DNA of 64,000 nt, from the NCBI RefSeq assembly GCF_040655735.1, contig NZ_JBFAKK010000009.1, positions 62,001 to 126,000 of the forward strand, given 5' to 3'. Numbering within the stretch: position 1 is the stretch's first letter; the number at the start of each line of letters is the position of its first letter. The translations under genes and the position numbers were made by a program. The notes under the pieces were generated by a model. It searched no databases. It was given only the letters and a program-made list of their open reading frames with translations, and was not told the DNA's origin. The DNA is from Phytomonospora sp040655735. GTDB lineage: Bacteria; Actinomycetota; Actinomycetes; Mycobacteriales; Micromonosporaceae. Below, piece after piece: positions 18,006 through 25,810 of the stretch.

Positions 18006-18786
18006 GCTGCGGCGCGAACCGGGAACCGGTCTGTTCGTGGTGATCGAGGGTGCCGACGGATCGGGAAAGTCCACGGTCGTAGACGAACTCACCGACGAAC
18101 TCGGTCGACGGGGACACGTCGCCCGGAAGGTCGACCGATCGCATCCCTACGGCGATGCGCCCTATGCGCGGTTCGTCGAGGCGGTCGACGGGATCTTCCG
18201 CGACGGCGACCGTCTCTTCAGGAGCCCGGCGAGCGTCGGATCGGGCTATGACCTGCTCAGCCTCGCCGGCGCGGCCCAGTACGTCGCCCTGGTCTACGGA
18301 CAGGTTCTCCCGATCATCGATACCGGCGGGATCGCCATCGCCGAGAGTTGGTGGACCAAGACGTGGGTCCGCCTGTCTCTTGAGGTCGCCCGCCGTTTGA
18401 CTCCGGCCGCCGACAAGCTCGCGGACTTCAGACGCTGGCAGTCCGGCCTGATCTCAGGACCGGTCGTCCCACCCGACCGGATGCTCACCATCGTCGTCGA
18501 GGCGGATCAGCGCGACCGCGTGAAGTGGCACGAGGCGAGCAGCTCCGAACAGCGCGTCTTCGACCGGACCGGGCGCAGTACGAGTGAGGCCGAAGCATTC
18601 GGAGACTTCACCGAGGAGATCGCACGCGGTGTTCGCGACGTGGGCCGGGCAGAAGGATGGCCCTCGGTACGCAACGGGTCCGACATGACCCCACGTGCGG
18701 TGTCCGTGGAACTCGCGGTCTTGGTCCAGCAGACCCTCGACGCACGGGCTACAAGAGGAGAAGCGCCCCAGGACGCACCACGATGA
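17992..18786 (+). CDS. Thymidylate-kinase-like P-loop nucleotide kinase
   Basis: The 264-residue protein starts at an ATG 14 bases inside the radical SAM gene. It has the dTMP-kinase-type Walker A in LFVVIEGADGSGKSTVVDEL, a basic segment (KVDRSHPYG) in the position of the DR(Y/H/P) substrate loop, SLAGAAQYVALVYGQVL, and EQRVFDRTGR near the lid/adenine region. Canonical thymidylate kinases are ~210 residues, and the insertions plus the weak substrate motifs suggest another substrate. In this operon, beside a nucleoside phosphorylase, it probably phosphorylates a nucleotide-like intermediate. It is not a housekeeping tmk by context. Confidence 0.75.
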   Translation: MHPYELRREPGTGLFVVIEGADGSGKSTVVDELTDELGRRGHVARKVDRSHPYGDAPYARFVEAVDGIFRDGDRLFRSPASVGSGYDLLSLAGAAQYVALVYGQVLPIIDTGGIAIAESWWTKTWVRLSLEVARRLTPAADKLADFRRWQSGLISGPVVPPDRMLTIVVEADQRDRVKWHEASSSEQRVFDRTGRSTSEAEAFGDFTEEIARGVRDVGRAEGWPSVRNGSDMTPRAVSVELAVLVQQTLDARATRGEAPQDAPR

Positions 18787-19670
18787 ATGCCGACGATTCA
18801 GCGGTGAACTTCCCCGGCTACCCGGGCAAGCACACCCTTCCACCGGTCATGAAGGCGTCGGATCGCCTGGCGCGAGTCGACCCTTCCGGCAGTCTGGACA
18901 CCCTCGGCTCGGTGTCCGGCGCCGTTGTCGTCTACCAGCGATCCCTTTTTCGGTCCATCGTCGCCGCGAGCCGCTCCCTCCCTGCGGAAGCCTGGCCTGT
19001 CGGCAGCCTGCACGTCCTGTCTCTCCGTGGAAGGACCTTCGCGGTCTGCGGCGACTTCGGATTCGGCGCGCCGACGGCGGCCCTGGTCGTAGAGTATCTC
19101 GCGGCCTGCGGCGTCCAGAGGGTCATCACAGTCGGCACGGCTGGCTCGCTGCACCCAGAGTGCGCTCCCGGCCAGGTCATCGTGTGCACCGGAGCCCTCC
19201 GCGACGAGGGGACCTCGTACCACTACACCCCGCCGGACTCCCCTGCCTTGCCCTCCCCCGAACTCACCGCTTCCTTGACCGCCCACCTGCGTCAGGACGT
19301 CCCCTCGCTCTCTGAAGGACTCACCTGGACCACCGACGCACCGCAACGCGAAACCCTCGCCGAAGTGGCGCACTACCGCCGCAAAGGTGTGCTTTCAGTG
19401 GAGATGGAGGCGTCGGCGGTGTTCAGCGTCGCGTCTTGTCGCGGTATCGACGCCGCCGCGGCGTTCGCTGTTTCGGATCTGGTCAACGGCCGTCGCTGGG
19501 AGCAGTTCTTCGGATCTCGGGAGGTCCGTGGAGGCCTGGCGCGAGTTTTCGCCGCCGCCTCCCGGGTGCTCACCGACCCGCATCGTTCAAACGACACAGA
19601 AGTCCTTGGAGGAAGCCATGATGGAACTCTGCCTGAACCGCTCGACCCTGGACTCCGCAACCCCGCCTGA
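18783..19670 (+). CDS. Nucleoside phosphorylase (PNP/UDP family)
   Basis: The 295-residue protein starts at the ATGA overlap with the kinase. It has the family signatures RSLFRSIV (phosphate-binding Arg region), CGDFGFGAPTAALVVEYL, VITVGTAGSLHPECAPGQ, the base-binding DEGTSYHY loop, and GVLSVEMEASAVFSVA with the ribose-binding Met-Glu pair. These enzymes reversibly cleave the N-glycosidic bond of a nucleoside with phosphate. The last ~18 codons overlap the next gene by 53 bases, and that tail is not family-like. In this cluster it either releases a sugar 1-phosphate from a nucleoside or builds an unusual nucleoside. Confidence 0.88.
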   Translation: MNADDSAVNFPGYPGKHTLPPVMKASDRLARVDPSGSLDTLGSVSGAVVVYQRSLFRSIVAASRSLPAEAWPVGSLHVLSLRGRTFAVCGDFGFGAPTAALVVEYLAACGVQRVITVGTAGSLHPECAPGQVIVCTGALRDEGTSYHYTPPDSPALPSPELTASLTAHLRQDVPSLSEGLTWTTDAPQRETLAEVAHYRRKGVLSVEMEASAVFSVASCRGIDAAAAFAVSDLVNGRRWEQFFGSREVRGGLARVFAAASRVLTDPHRSNDTEVLGGSHDGTLPEPLDPGLRNPA

Positions 19671-20475
19671 CGTTTTCGTGCACGCCGCGCGTTCCGCCGG
19701 GTTCCGAGCGGTCGAGTTGTCCTCTGCTCGCCTCCGTGAGGCGGTGGCGCGCTCCCCCGAGCTGTGCCGGATCTTCACCGAGGGCGAGGTCGTTCCGGTG
19801 CACGGTGGGTGGAACGTGCGCATGCACTGGCCACGCGAGCGCTTCTTCGCGGCGGTGGGAGACGTCGACGGGGCAATGGCATTCGCGGTGTCTCTCGGCA
19901 GCCGAAGCGGCACCTTGGACCTGCCGCGCCCGCCGCTCGGAGACGATCCGCACCGCTGGCGGGACGACATGATCGAGAGGCTGCGGGCGATCGGGCGCCT
20001 CGCCGTCCGAAACGGTCTGCGGGTGATGCTCGAATTCAACGGGCTGTGGAACCGCGATGCCTCGACAGACACCGGATACCGCACCCTTCGTGCAGCAGTC
20101 GAGCTGGTCGAGGAGGCTGACGTTCCGTCCCTCGGAGTCCTTCTCGACACGTTCCATTGGCATGCTTCGGCAGGCACCGCGCAGGACCTCGCGGCGATCC
20201 CCTCCGGTCTGCCGATCTTCGTTCACGTCAACGATGCCCCGCCACTCCCACTCGACCAGCTCGACGATGCCCAAAGGCGCCTGCCCGGAGAAGGAGTCAT
20301 CGCCTTGAACGAATTCCTCACAGCCCTGGCGGATCGTGGCCATGAGGGACCGCTCTCGATCGAACTGAAGACTCCGGAACTGCACGCGATGGAGCCGACG
20401 AAAGCCGCGCGTCACGTGCATACGGTGGTGAGCCGCACGCTGGGCGCGTTCGTCGAAGCCGAGGCGCAGGTATGA
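19618..20475 (+). CDS. Xylose-isomerase-like TIM-barrel protein (sugar isomerase/epimerase)
   Basis: The 285-residue protein uses the ATG at 19618, preceded by GGAGGA at good spacing. Upstream in-frame starts lie deep inside the phosphorylase gene. The AP-endonuclease-2/xylose-isomerase-like barrel shows metal-binding acidic and His residues: VMLEFNGLWNR, VLLDTFHWHASAG, FVHVNDAPPLP and LSIELKTPEL. Relatives include hydroxypyruvate isomerase and sugar epimerases such as inositol-pathway IolE/IolI. Overlap with the phosphorylase (53 bases) and the following oxidoreductase (ATGA) suggests action on the same sugar intermediate. The substrate is not predictable. Confidence 0.85.
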   Translation: MMELCLNRSTLDSATPPDVFVHAARSAGFRAVELSSARLREAVARSPELCRIFTEGEVVPVHGGWNVRMHWPRERFFAAVGDVDGAMAFAVSLGSRSGTLDLPRPPLGDDPHRWRDDMIERLRAIGRLAVRNGLRVMLEFNGLWNRDASTDTGYRTLRAAVELVEEADVPSLGVLLDTFHWHASAGTAQDLAAIPSGLPIFVHVNDAPPLPLDQLDDAQRRLPGEGVIALNEFLTALADRGHEGPLSIELKTPELHAMEPTKAARHVHTVVSRTLGAFVEAEAQV

Positions 20476-21695
20476 CGGGGATGAACAACGTTCCTCCTCG
20501 CCTATCGCCCATTCGCGTGGGTCTCATCGGTTGTGGGCTCATCGGATTGCGCCATTTGGATGCCTGGCGCCAAGTCCACGAGGCTTCCACGATCCCGCTG
20601 AAGATCACCTCCGTCTGCGACACCGACCCCGCACGAGCGCGAGCGGCAGCGGATCGGGTAACCGAGTGGCAGGGCAGTGCGCCGGCCGTGTCCGACGATC
20701 CGACGGACGTCTTCGCCGGTCCGGTCGACGGCGTCGACATCTGTCTGCCCGTCTTTCTGCATGAGCGAACGGCCGTCGACGCCTTGAAGGCCGGCAAGCA
20801 CGTCCTGGTCGAAAAGCCGATCACCGACACGATCGAGGCCGCACGTCGCGTTCTCGCCGCGGCGACCGACTCCGGCCGCGTCCTCGCCCTCGCAGAGAAC
20901 CACCGACGCAGCCCGGCGATCCGGGTGGCACGCTGGTTGCTCACCGAACGTCAGATGATCGGGGCACCGGTTCTCGTGACGATGGAACGCTCCAGATTCC
21001 AGGAGCCCACGACAGCGGACTGGCACTGGCGAGCCCGGAAGGCGACCGGTGGCGGTGGGTGGGCCGTCGACAACGCCGCCCACCTGTTCGACACTCTGCA
21101 GTACTTCTTCGGACCGGTGGAGGCCGTGACGGCGCACGCCCGTCGCGTCGTGGATCGCCCCCTACGGTTGCCCGACGGGGGCTCCTGCGTCGACGAACGC
21201 GAAGATGTCCTGGTCGCGATGCTGAGGTTCCGATCCGGGGTAACGGGCGTCTTCAACAACAGCTCGTCGCTCCCGGGTGCCGAGCGATTCCACTTCGCGG
21301 TGCAGGGAACGAGTGGGGCACTCGTGGATGACGGCGGCCAGCTGTTCCACGCTCCATTGCCGACGGCGATGCTCCATCGGCCAGGCAGCGAGCCGGCACC
21401 GGTGTCGGCGTGGACGGCGGAGTACCTGGAACACCTCGACCCGGTCGATCGGGACGTCTGGTTCCCGTACGGGCTCAGGGACGACTTCGCCATCGAGTGC
21501 GCGGAGTTCCTCCGCGCGATGGCAGGACACGGAACTATCGAGATCGACGGGGAACAGGCTCTGCGTACGCTCGCGACCTCACTGGCCGTATATGAATCCG
21601 CGCTGGCTGGCTCAACGGTTCTCGTCGATGATGTGCTGTCCGGCAGAGTTCGGCAATTCCAGGAAACGGTGCCGTGGAGAGATGGGTGGAAATGA
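20472..21695 (+). CDS. Gfo/Idh/MocA family oxidoreductase
   Basis: The 407-residue NAD(P)-dependent sugar dehydrogenase has the Rossmann motif VGLIGCGLIGLRHL near 16-29, the family hallmark HVLVEKPITD with the EKP motif, and VDNAAHLFDTL with the conserved catalytic His. Family members oxidise or reduce sugars, inositols and their amino derivatives. It is coupled (ATGA) to the TIM-barrel isomerase, a pairing also seen in inositol and sugar catabolic operons, and to the DUF402 gene. With the AKR it could set the oxidation state of a sugar-derived intermediate. Confidence 0.9.
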   Translation: MTGMNNVPPRLSPIRVGLIGCGLIGLRHLDAWRQVHEASTIPLKITSVCDTDPARARAAADRVTEWQGSAPAVSDDPTDVFAGPVDGVDICLPVFLHERTAVDALKAGKHVLVEKPITDTIEAARRVLAAATDSGRVLALAENHRRSPAIRVARWLLTERQMIGAPVLVTMERSRFQEPTTADWHWRARKATGGGGWAVDNAAHLFDTLQYFFGPVEAVTAHARRVVDRPLRLPDGGSCVDEREDVLVAMLRFRSGVTGVFNNSSSLPGAERFHFAVQGTSGALVDDGGQLFHAPLPTAMLHRPGSEPAPVSAWTAEYLEHLDPVDRDVWFPYGLRDDFAIECAEFLRAMAGHGTIEIDGEQALRTLATSLAVYESALAGSTVLVDDVLSGRVRQFQETVPWRDGWK

Positions 21696-22261
21696 GTGAC
21701 ACACATTGGCGGATCGGCAGGAAACTCAAATTCTCGCGTGAGGTCCTCGCGACATGGAACGAGGAGGTCATCGGGGAAGACGCTTCCGGAGAGTGGTCCG
21801 TGCTGAGAGCCGGCGACCCGGTCGACGTCGGCGGTGGAAAGACCATCGAGTTCGGTTCGGATCAGTTCTACTGCTACCCGCGCGACGGTTGGTGGGTCGC
21901 ACACTTCTGGGGCCCCGAACTGTCCATCCTCGTCCGTGAGCCCGACGGCTCGGTGCGGCGGTCCGTACGCTCCGAGCCTGTGTACGTCGACATCAGCGCC
22001 CCCGCAGTCCGCTCGGACGGCGGCATCTCATTCGTGGACCTGGTCCTGGATCTGGTGCGGACCGAGAGCGGGAACATCGACGTCCTCGACGAGGACGAAC
22101 TCGATCAGGTGGTCGAGGTCGGTGGGATCACCGAAGCGGACGTCGCCGAGGCACGAAAGGCGTGCGAGGAGGTCCTCGAAGCCATGCGGTCGAGGCAGCC
22201 GCCTTTCGACGGTTCCGACCTCCGCTGGAAGGCAACACTCACCGGCGGACCATCCGCATGA
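21692..22261 (+). CDS. DUF402 family protein (FomD-like nucleotide hydrolase)
   Basis: The 189-residue protein starts at the ATGA overlap rather than the GTG at 21674. The DUF402 pattern is visible: a basic N-terminal strand, FYCYPRDGWWVAHFWG, VYVDISAP, FVDLVLDLV and IDVLDEDELDQ, with clustered Asp/Glu residues that bind divalent metal. The best known DUF402 members are phosphohydrolases: FomD hydrolyses a cytidylylated phosphonate in fosfomycin biosynthesis, and others hydrolyse nucleoside di- or triphosphates. Here it probably removes a nucleotide or phosphate from a pathway intermediate. No phosphonate gene is present. Confidence 0.75.
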   Translation: MSDTHWRIGRKLKFSREVLATWNEEVIGEDASGEWSVLRAGDPVDVGGGKTIEFGSDQFYCYPRDGWWVAHFWGPELSILVREPDGSVRRSVRSEPVYVDISAPAVRSDGGISFVDLVLDLVRTESGNIDVLDEDELDQVVEVGGITEADVAEARKACEEVLEAMRSRQPPFDGSDLRWKATLTGGPSA

Positions 22262-22890
22262 GCGAACCTTCCATCCTCTGCCGCCGGTGCGGTCGCAGCG
22301 GCCCCAATCCCCTGGAGGAGACGATGGAAGCCCTGACGACGGCCGTCCGCGCCGACAAGGCTCAGTACGTCGGCAACTCGTCGTACACGTCGGGCGAGAC
22401 GATCCGTGCGGCGGATATTCTTCGCGACCTGGGGGTCCCGCTGCTTGTCAATCAGTCCTCACTGTCCATGATCGACCGCTGGACAGAACAGGACCGGCTG
22501 CTCGACGCGCTGAGCACCGCCGAAGGAGACTTCATCGCATCCTCTCCGTTGGCACGTTGGCTACTCACCGACCGGTACATGCACGGCGTACCGTCCGACT
22601 ATCCTGCAGCCACGAGCCGTTTCCTCACTCCCGAGGACGTGACACCCGAACGACTTCGACAGGTGGCCGGTCTGCAGGAACTCGCCGGAGCGAGGGGCCA
22701 GTCGACTGCCCAGCCGACCCTGTCCTGGACCTTCCGCAGTCCCAGGGTGACGAGCGCCCTGATCGGAGTCTCGTCGGTGGCCCAGCTCGAACCCAACGCC
22801 AGGGCGGTCGAACAGCTGGCATTCGACGATGACGAGCTGACCGCGATCGACTCGCTGCTGACTCCGCAGGTGAAGGGCTCTGGGGCATGA
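22258..22890 (+). CDS. Half-length aldo/keto reductase (YghZ-type C-terminal half)
   Basis: The 210-residue product corresponds to the C-terminal half of YghZ-type AKRs: PLEETMEALTTAVRADKAQYVG, SLSMIDRWTEQDRLLDAL, FIASSPLARWLLTDRYM, RGQSTAQPTLSWTFRSPRVT and ALIGVSSVAQLEPN. The N-terminal half, which carries the catalytic Asp, Tyr, Lys and His, is missing. It is replaced by ~17 unrelated residues (MSEPSILCRRCGRSGPN). The gene is nevertheless coupled by ATGA on both sides and has no internal stop. It could be a remnant kept in frame so that downstream translation continues, or a truncated partner protein. Enzymatic AKR activity on its own is unlikely. Confidence 0.75.
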   Translation: MSEPSILCRRCGRSGPNPLEETMEALTTAVRADKAQYVGNSSYTSGETIRAADILRDLGVPLLVNQSSLSMIDRWTEQDRLLDALSTAEGDFIASSPLARWLLTDRYMHGVPSDYPAATSRFLTPEDVTPERLRQVAGLQELAGARGQSTAQPTLSWTFRSPRVTSALIGVSSVAQLEPNARAVEQLAFDDDELTAIDSLLTPQVKGSGA

Positions 22891-24296
22891 AGGCCTCGAC
22901 CGTGTGGTCGGCCCTCGTGCCCAGCGCGCATTCGGGACTGGTCCTCGTACACTGCCGGACTCAAGGATCCCTGCAGTTGCCGACGGTCACGTCGGCACCG
23001 GAGCTGTCCAAAGGCTTCGCCGCGTTGTCAGCGGCCTTGAACCTCGATCCGCATCTTCGGCGCTGGAGTGCGGGTACTGCCGCCAACCTCCTCGAACTGC
23101 ATGCGCCACCCGCCCAATGGTCACCGCCTGCACCCTTCGAATGGATTGACGGCTCACGGCTCAAAGACGTCGATCTTCCGGCGGGAACGCTCGGCCGACT
23201 GCGAGAAGGCCTCCGCCGAACGTGGATCCGTTCCGTGATCACATGGACGAACTCGGTCAAAGGACCACCGGACCCGAAAGACGCACCATGGACTCACGCC
23301 GGGTGGCACGCGGACTTCCAAACCTGGATCGATGACAGTCTTCGGCTCTCCGGAGTCGACCCACAGGGCGTGGCGATACCCGTCCAGCAATGGGGACTTT
23401 CGGTCGTCTTCCATCAGCGAAGCTCGCGTGGCGACTACTTCGCCAAAGCAACCATGCCGCTCGAACCCGATGCGGCCACAGGAAGCAGCGAGGTTCGGCT
23501 GTGCCAGAACCTCGCCCTCCGCGCGCCGGCCTTTCTCCCGCTGATCACCGCCGTTCGTCCGGAGACAGGCTGGATGCTCATGGAAGACGCGGGAGGCACC
23601 CCCCTGCGCCAGTGCGACGGCAGCTCCTGGGAATCCGGGGTCCGCGCCCTGGCGGCCCTTCAGCACAGGACGGTAGGCCAGGGGCTCGAAGGATGCGCTG
23701 ATCGGAGACCTCGAGAACTGAGTCGCCGATTGCAGGAGATCGAAGACCAGGTGCGCGACACACCACATCTGAGCGATGTCGAGCGCCGGGAACTCCTCAG
23801 GTTGATGCCGTCGTTTCGAGACGTCCTTCAATCCCTTCAGGACGGTCCGGTGCCCTCATCGGTCGTCCACGGAGATTTCCATGCCGGCAACGTACGGATC
23901 CTGCCGGACAGGTCGGTGTCCATTCTCGACTGGGCCTACGGCGCGGTCGGTCACCCGTTCATGGACGTGTGGACGTTGATCAACCGTCGCTCTCCTGCTG
24001 AACGCGACCATCTGCGCCTGATCTACCTGGAGCAATGGAAGGACTGCGGTCCGGTCGACAAGCTCCTCGACGACATGCTGATGGCACAGGTCGCCGGGTC
24101 ACTGAGTCAAGCGCTGACCCACATCATGATTCGCCGAGCCGTCGGACCGGCCGACCGCTTGGATTTCGCGACCCTTCCCGAACGCTGGTGCAAACGCGCG
24201 CTGGCCGCATGGACCGAACTCGACCATCACCACAGGACGCGGCCGAAATGCCGGCCCGGGAGGGATTCCGGTGGACTTTCACTCGCTTCAGAATGA
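22887..24296 (+). CDS. Aminoglycoside-phosphotransferase-like kinase
   Basis: The 469-residue protein has a C-terminal APH-type kinase fold. Evidence is YFAKATMPLE with the ATP-binding Lys near 187, WMLMEDAGG, the catalytic loop VVHGDFHAGNV (Asp330, Asn335) and the metal-binding VSILDWAYGAVGHPFMD (Asp348). The N-terminal ~140 residues precede a GWHADFQTWID segment seen in a widespread actinobacterial APH subfamily and may be a degenerate NUDIX-like domain. It should transfer phosphate from ATP to a hydroxyl of a small molecule. It could serve biosynthesis (a phosphorylated sugar intermediate for the IMPase-like phosphatase) or self-resistance by product phosphorylation. Confidence 0.82.
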   Translation: MKASTVWSALVPSAHSGLVLVHCRTQGSLQLPTVTSAPELSKGFAALSAALNLDPHLRRWSAGTAANLLELHAPPAQWSPPAPFEWIDGSRLKDVDLPAGTLGRLREGLRRTWIRSVITWTNSVKGPPDPKDAPWTHAGWHADFQTWIDDSLRLSGVDPQGVAIPVQQWGLSVVFHQRSSRGDYFAKATMPLEPDAATGSSEVRLCQNLALRAPAFLPLITAVRPETGWMLMEDAGGTPLRQCDGSSWESGVRALAALQHRTVGQGLEGCADRRPRELSRRLQEIEDQVRDTPHLSDVERRELLRLMPSFRDVLQSLQDGPVPSSVVHGDFHAGNVRILPDRSVSILDWAYGAVGHPFMDVWTLINRRSPAERDHLRLIYLEQWKDCGPVDKLLDDMLMAQVAGSLSQALTHIMIRRAVGPADRLDFATLPERWCKRALAAWTELDHHHRTRPKCRPGRDSGGLSLASE

Positions 24297-25137
24297 GATG
24301 AGCATCGACATCGTCGAGACCCTGAGCGCCTTCCGGGCCAGGCTCCCCACACTACCGGTCACGACCAAGCCCGATCGCTCCCTGCTCTCCCAGGCGGACC
24401 TTGAGATGGAGACGCGGATCGTACGCCGGCTTCAATTCCTCGATCCCACCGCCCGAATCCTGGCAGAGGAGTCGGGCACCGGGGCCTGGCGTCCAGAAGG
24501 GGACGAAGTTCCCGAACGGATGTGGGTCGTCGACCCCATCGACGGGACGGCCGAGTTCCTTCGTGGAGAAAGCCGAGAGTACTGCTCGGCGTTGGCGCTG
24601 CTGGAGCACGGCACCCCGACATGGGCGCTCATCGTCGCACCGGAACTCGGCCGGGACCGCACACCGCTCGTCATCGCCGCCGAGGCGGGAGGCGTCACCG
24701 TCAACGGCGCTCCCGCGGGGTTCAACTCCTCCCTGGCCGCTTCGAAACAAGCGTCAGTGACCAGAAGCATGCGGACGACGGGCCCACTGGCATTCGACGC
24801 GACCCTCCGCGCGGCCGGCTACAGCTTGAAGACCCGAGCGACTTCGCAGGTCCTCGACATGGTGAGGACCGCGATCGACCTCACCGAAGCCGCCGGTGAT
24901 CCGATCCGGTTCGATGTGTTCCACCGTCTCCGCCAGAAACTGTGGGACGGCGTGGCCGGTCTGCTCATCGGTGAGATGAACGGACTGCTTCCGCCCGATG
25001 GGCCATCCCCGTTTCCCCTCACGGCAAGGGTTCTCGCCTCCGACGTGCCCACCTTCGAGCGAAGCCTCATGGGCAGGACAGAGGCCGTCGCCGTCATTGA
25101 ACGAACTGACGCGGCTGGCTCGATGAAAGACCGCTGA
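24271..25137 (+). CDS. Inositol-monophosphatase-like phosphatase
   Basis: The 288-residue Mg-dependent phosphatase shows the IMPase motifs: ILAEESGTGA (metal Glu), WVVDPIDGTAEFLRGE (motif A, DPIDGT) and LWDGVAGLLI (motif B, WD). It lies within a fold that also covers 3'(2'),5'-bisphosphate nucleotidase and histidinol-phosphatase. The GTG at 24271 follows GGGAGGG at 6-base spacing; an ATG at 24298 just after the kinase stop is the alternative. It is the last gene of the operon and overlaps the kinase by 26 bases. A kinase-phosphatase pair could install and remove a protecting phosphate, as in some antibiotic pathways; this is inference. Confidence 0.86.
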   Translation: MDFHSLQNEMSIDIVETLSAFRARLPTLPVTTKPDRSLLSQADLEMETRIVRRLQFLDPTARILAEESGTGAWRPEGDEVPERMWVVDPIDGTAEFLRGESREYCSALALLEHGTPTWALIVAPELGRDRTPLVIAAEAGGVTVNGAPAGFNSSLAASKQASVTRSMRTTGPLAFDATLRAAGYSLKTRATSQVLDMVRTAIDLTEAAGDPIRFDVFHRLRQKLWDGVAGLLIGEMNGLLPPDGPSPFPLTARVLASDVPTFERSLMGRTEAVAVIERTDAAGSMKDR

Positions 25138-25155
25138 AGTCCGCCCCTGCGGCGT

Positions 25156-25728
25156 TCAGGCGTTCGCAGCCGGCTCCCACAGGACGTCGGCGCCTCGATT
25201 GGCGACCCTGGCCAGCACGAAGAGAAGATCTGACAGTCGGTTCAGATACGTGGTCGGCAGCCGGTGGGTCGATTCAGGCTCGACATCGAGAAGAAGCCAG
25301 CTCGAACGCTCCGCCCTCCTGGCGACGGTGCAGGCGTGGTGCAGCAACGATGCTCCCGGCGTTCCACCCCTGAGGATGAACGAGTTCAGTTTCGGCAAGG
25401 CGTCGTTGTAAGCGTCGCAGTACCGTTCGAGCCGCTCAACATAGGCCGAACTGATACGAAGTGGCGGGTGTTCTGGATCCTCACGCACCGGGGTCGACAG
25501 ATCGGCCCCGACGTCGAAGAGGTCGTTTTGAACCCTCCTCAGAACATCGCAGATGTCGCCTTCCAGATCGCCGAGAGCCACTGCCAGCCCGATCGCCGCG
25601 TTGGTCTCGTCGACATCGGCGTACGCACCAATGCGAGGGTGGCCCTTGGGCACCCGGCTGAAGTCCGAAAGACCGGTGAACCCGTCATCACCGGTTCTGG
25701 TGTAGATCCGCGTCAAGTGGACTGGCAT
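25156..25728 (-). CDS. Cob(I)alamin adenosyltransferase, PduO type
   Basis: The 190-residue protein has the PduO/MMAB signatures: IYTRTGDDGFTGL at the N-terminus (ATP-binding), YADVDETNAAIGLAVA, VQNDLFDVGADLSTP, FILRGGTPGASLLHHACTVARRAER and TTYLNRLSDLLFVLAR. It adenosylates reduced cobalamin to make adenosylcobalamin. It is convergent to the IMPase gene with only 18 bases between stops. Position at the edge of the accessory region leaves two options: a core gene relative to cobT (2.2 kb away), or a gene serving a cobalamin-dependent step of the cluster. Confidence 0.92.
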   Translation of the reverse strand: MPVHLTRIYTRTGDDGFTGLSDFSRVPKGHPRIGAYADVDETNAAIGLAVALGDLEGDICDVLRRVQNDLFDVGADLSTPVREDPEHPPLRISSAYVERLERYCDAYNDALPKLNSFILRGGTPGASLLHHACTVARRAERSSWLLLDVEPESTHRLPTTYLNRLSDLLFVLARVANRGADVLWEPAANA

Positions 25729-25810
25729 GTTTTCAGCCTACGATCATCCGGGAACGCTTCGGGCGGTCCGAGGTGGCCACATGTGGACATTCCTGCAGCT
25801 GAGCCGAGCC

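Noticed and set aside
7426..25137. Siderophore cluster, based on the lysine/ornithine N-hydroxylase
   Set aside because: No NRPS, IucA/IucC-type synthetase, hydroxylysine acyltransferase, ferric-siderophore receptor or iron-box sequence was seen; the rest of the set points to sugar or nucleoside chemistry.
7426..25137. Phosphonate pathway, based on the FomD-like DUF402 gene
   Set aside because: No phosphoenolpyruvate mutase or phosphonopyruvate-processing gene is present.
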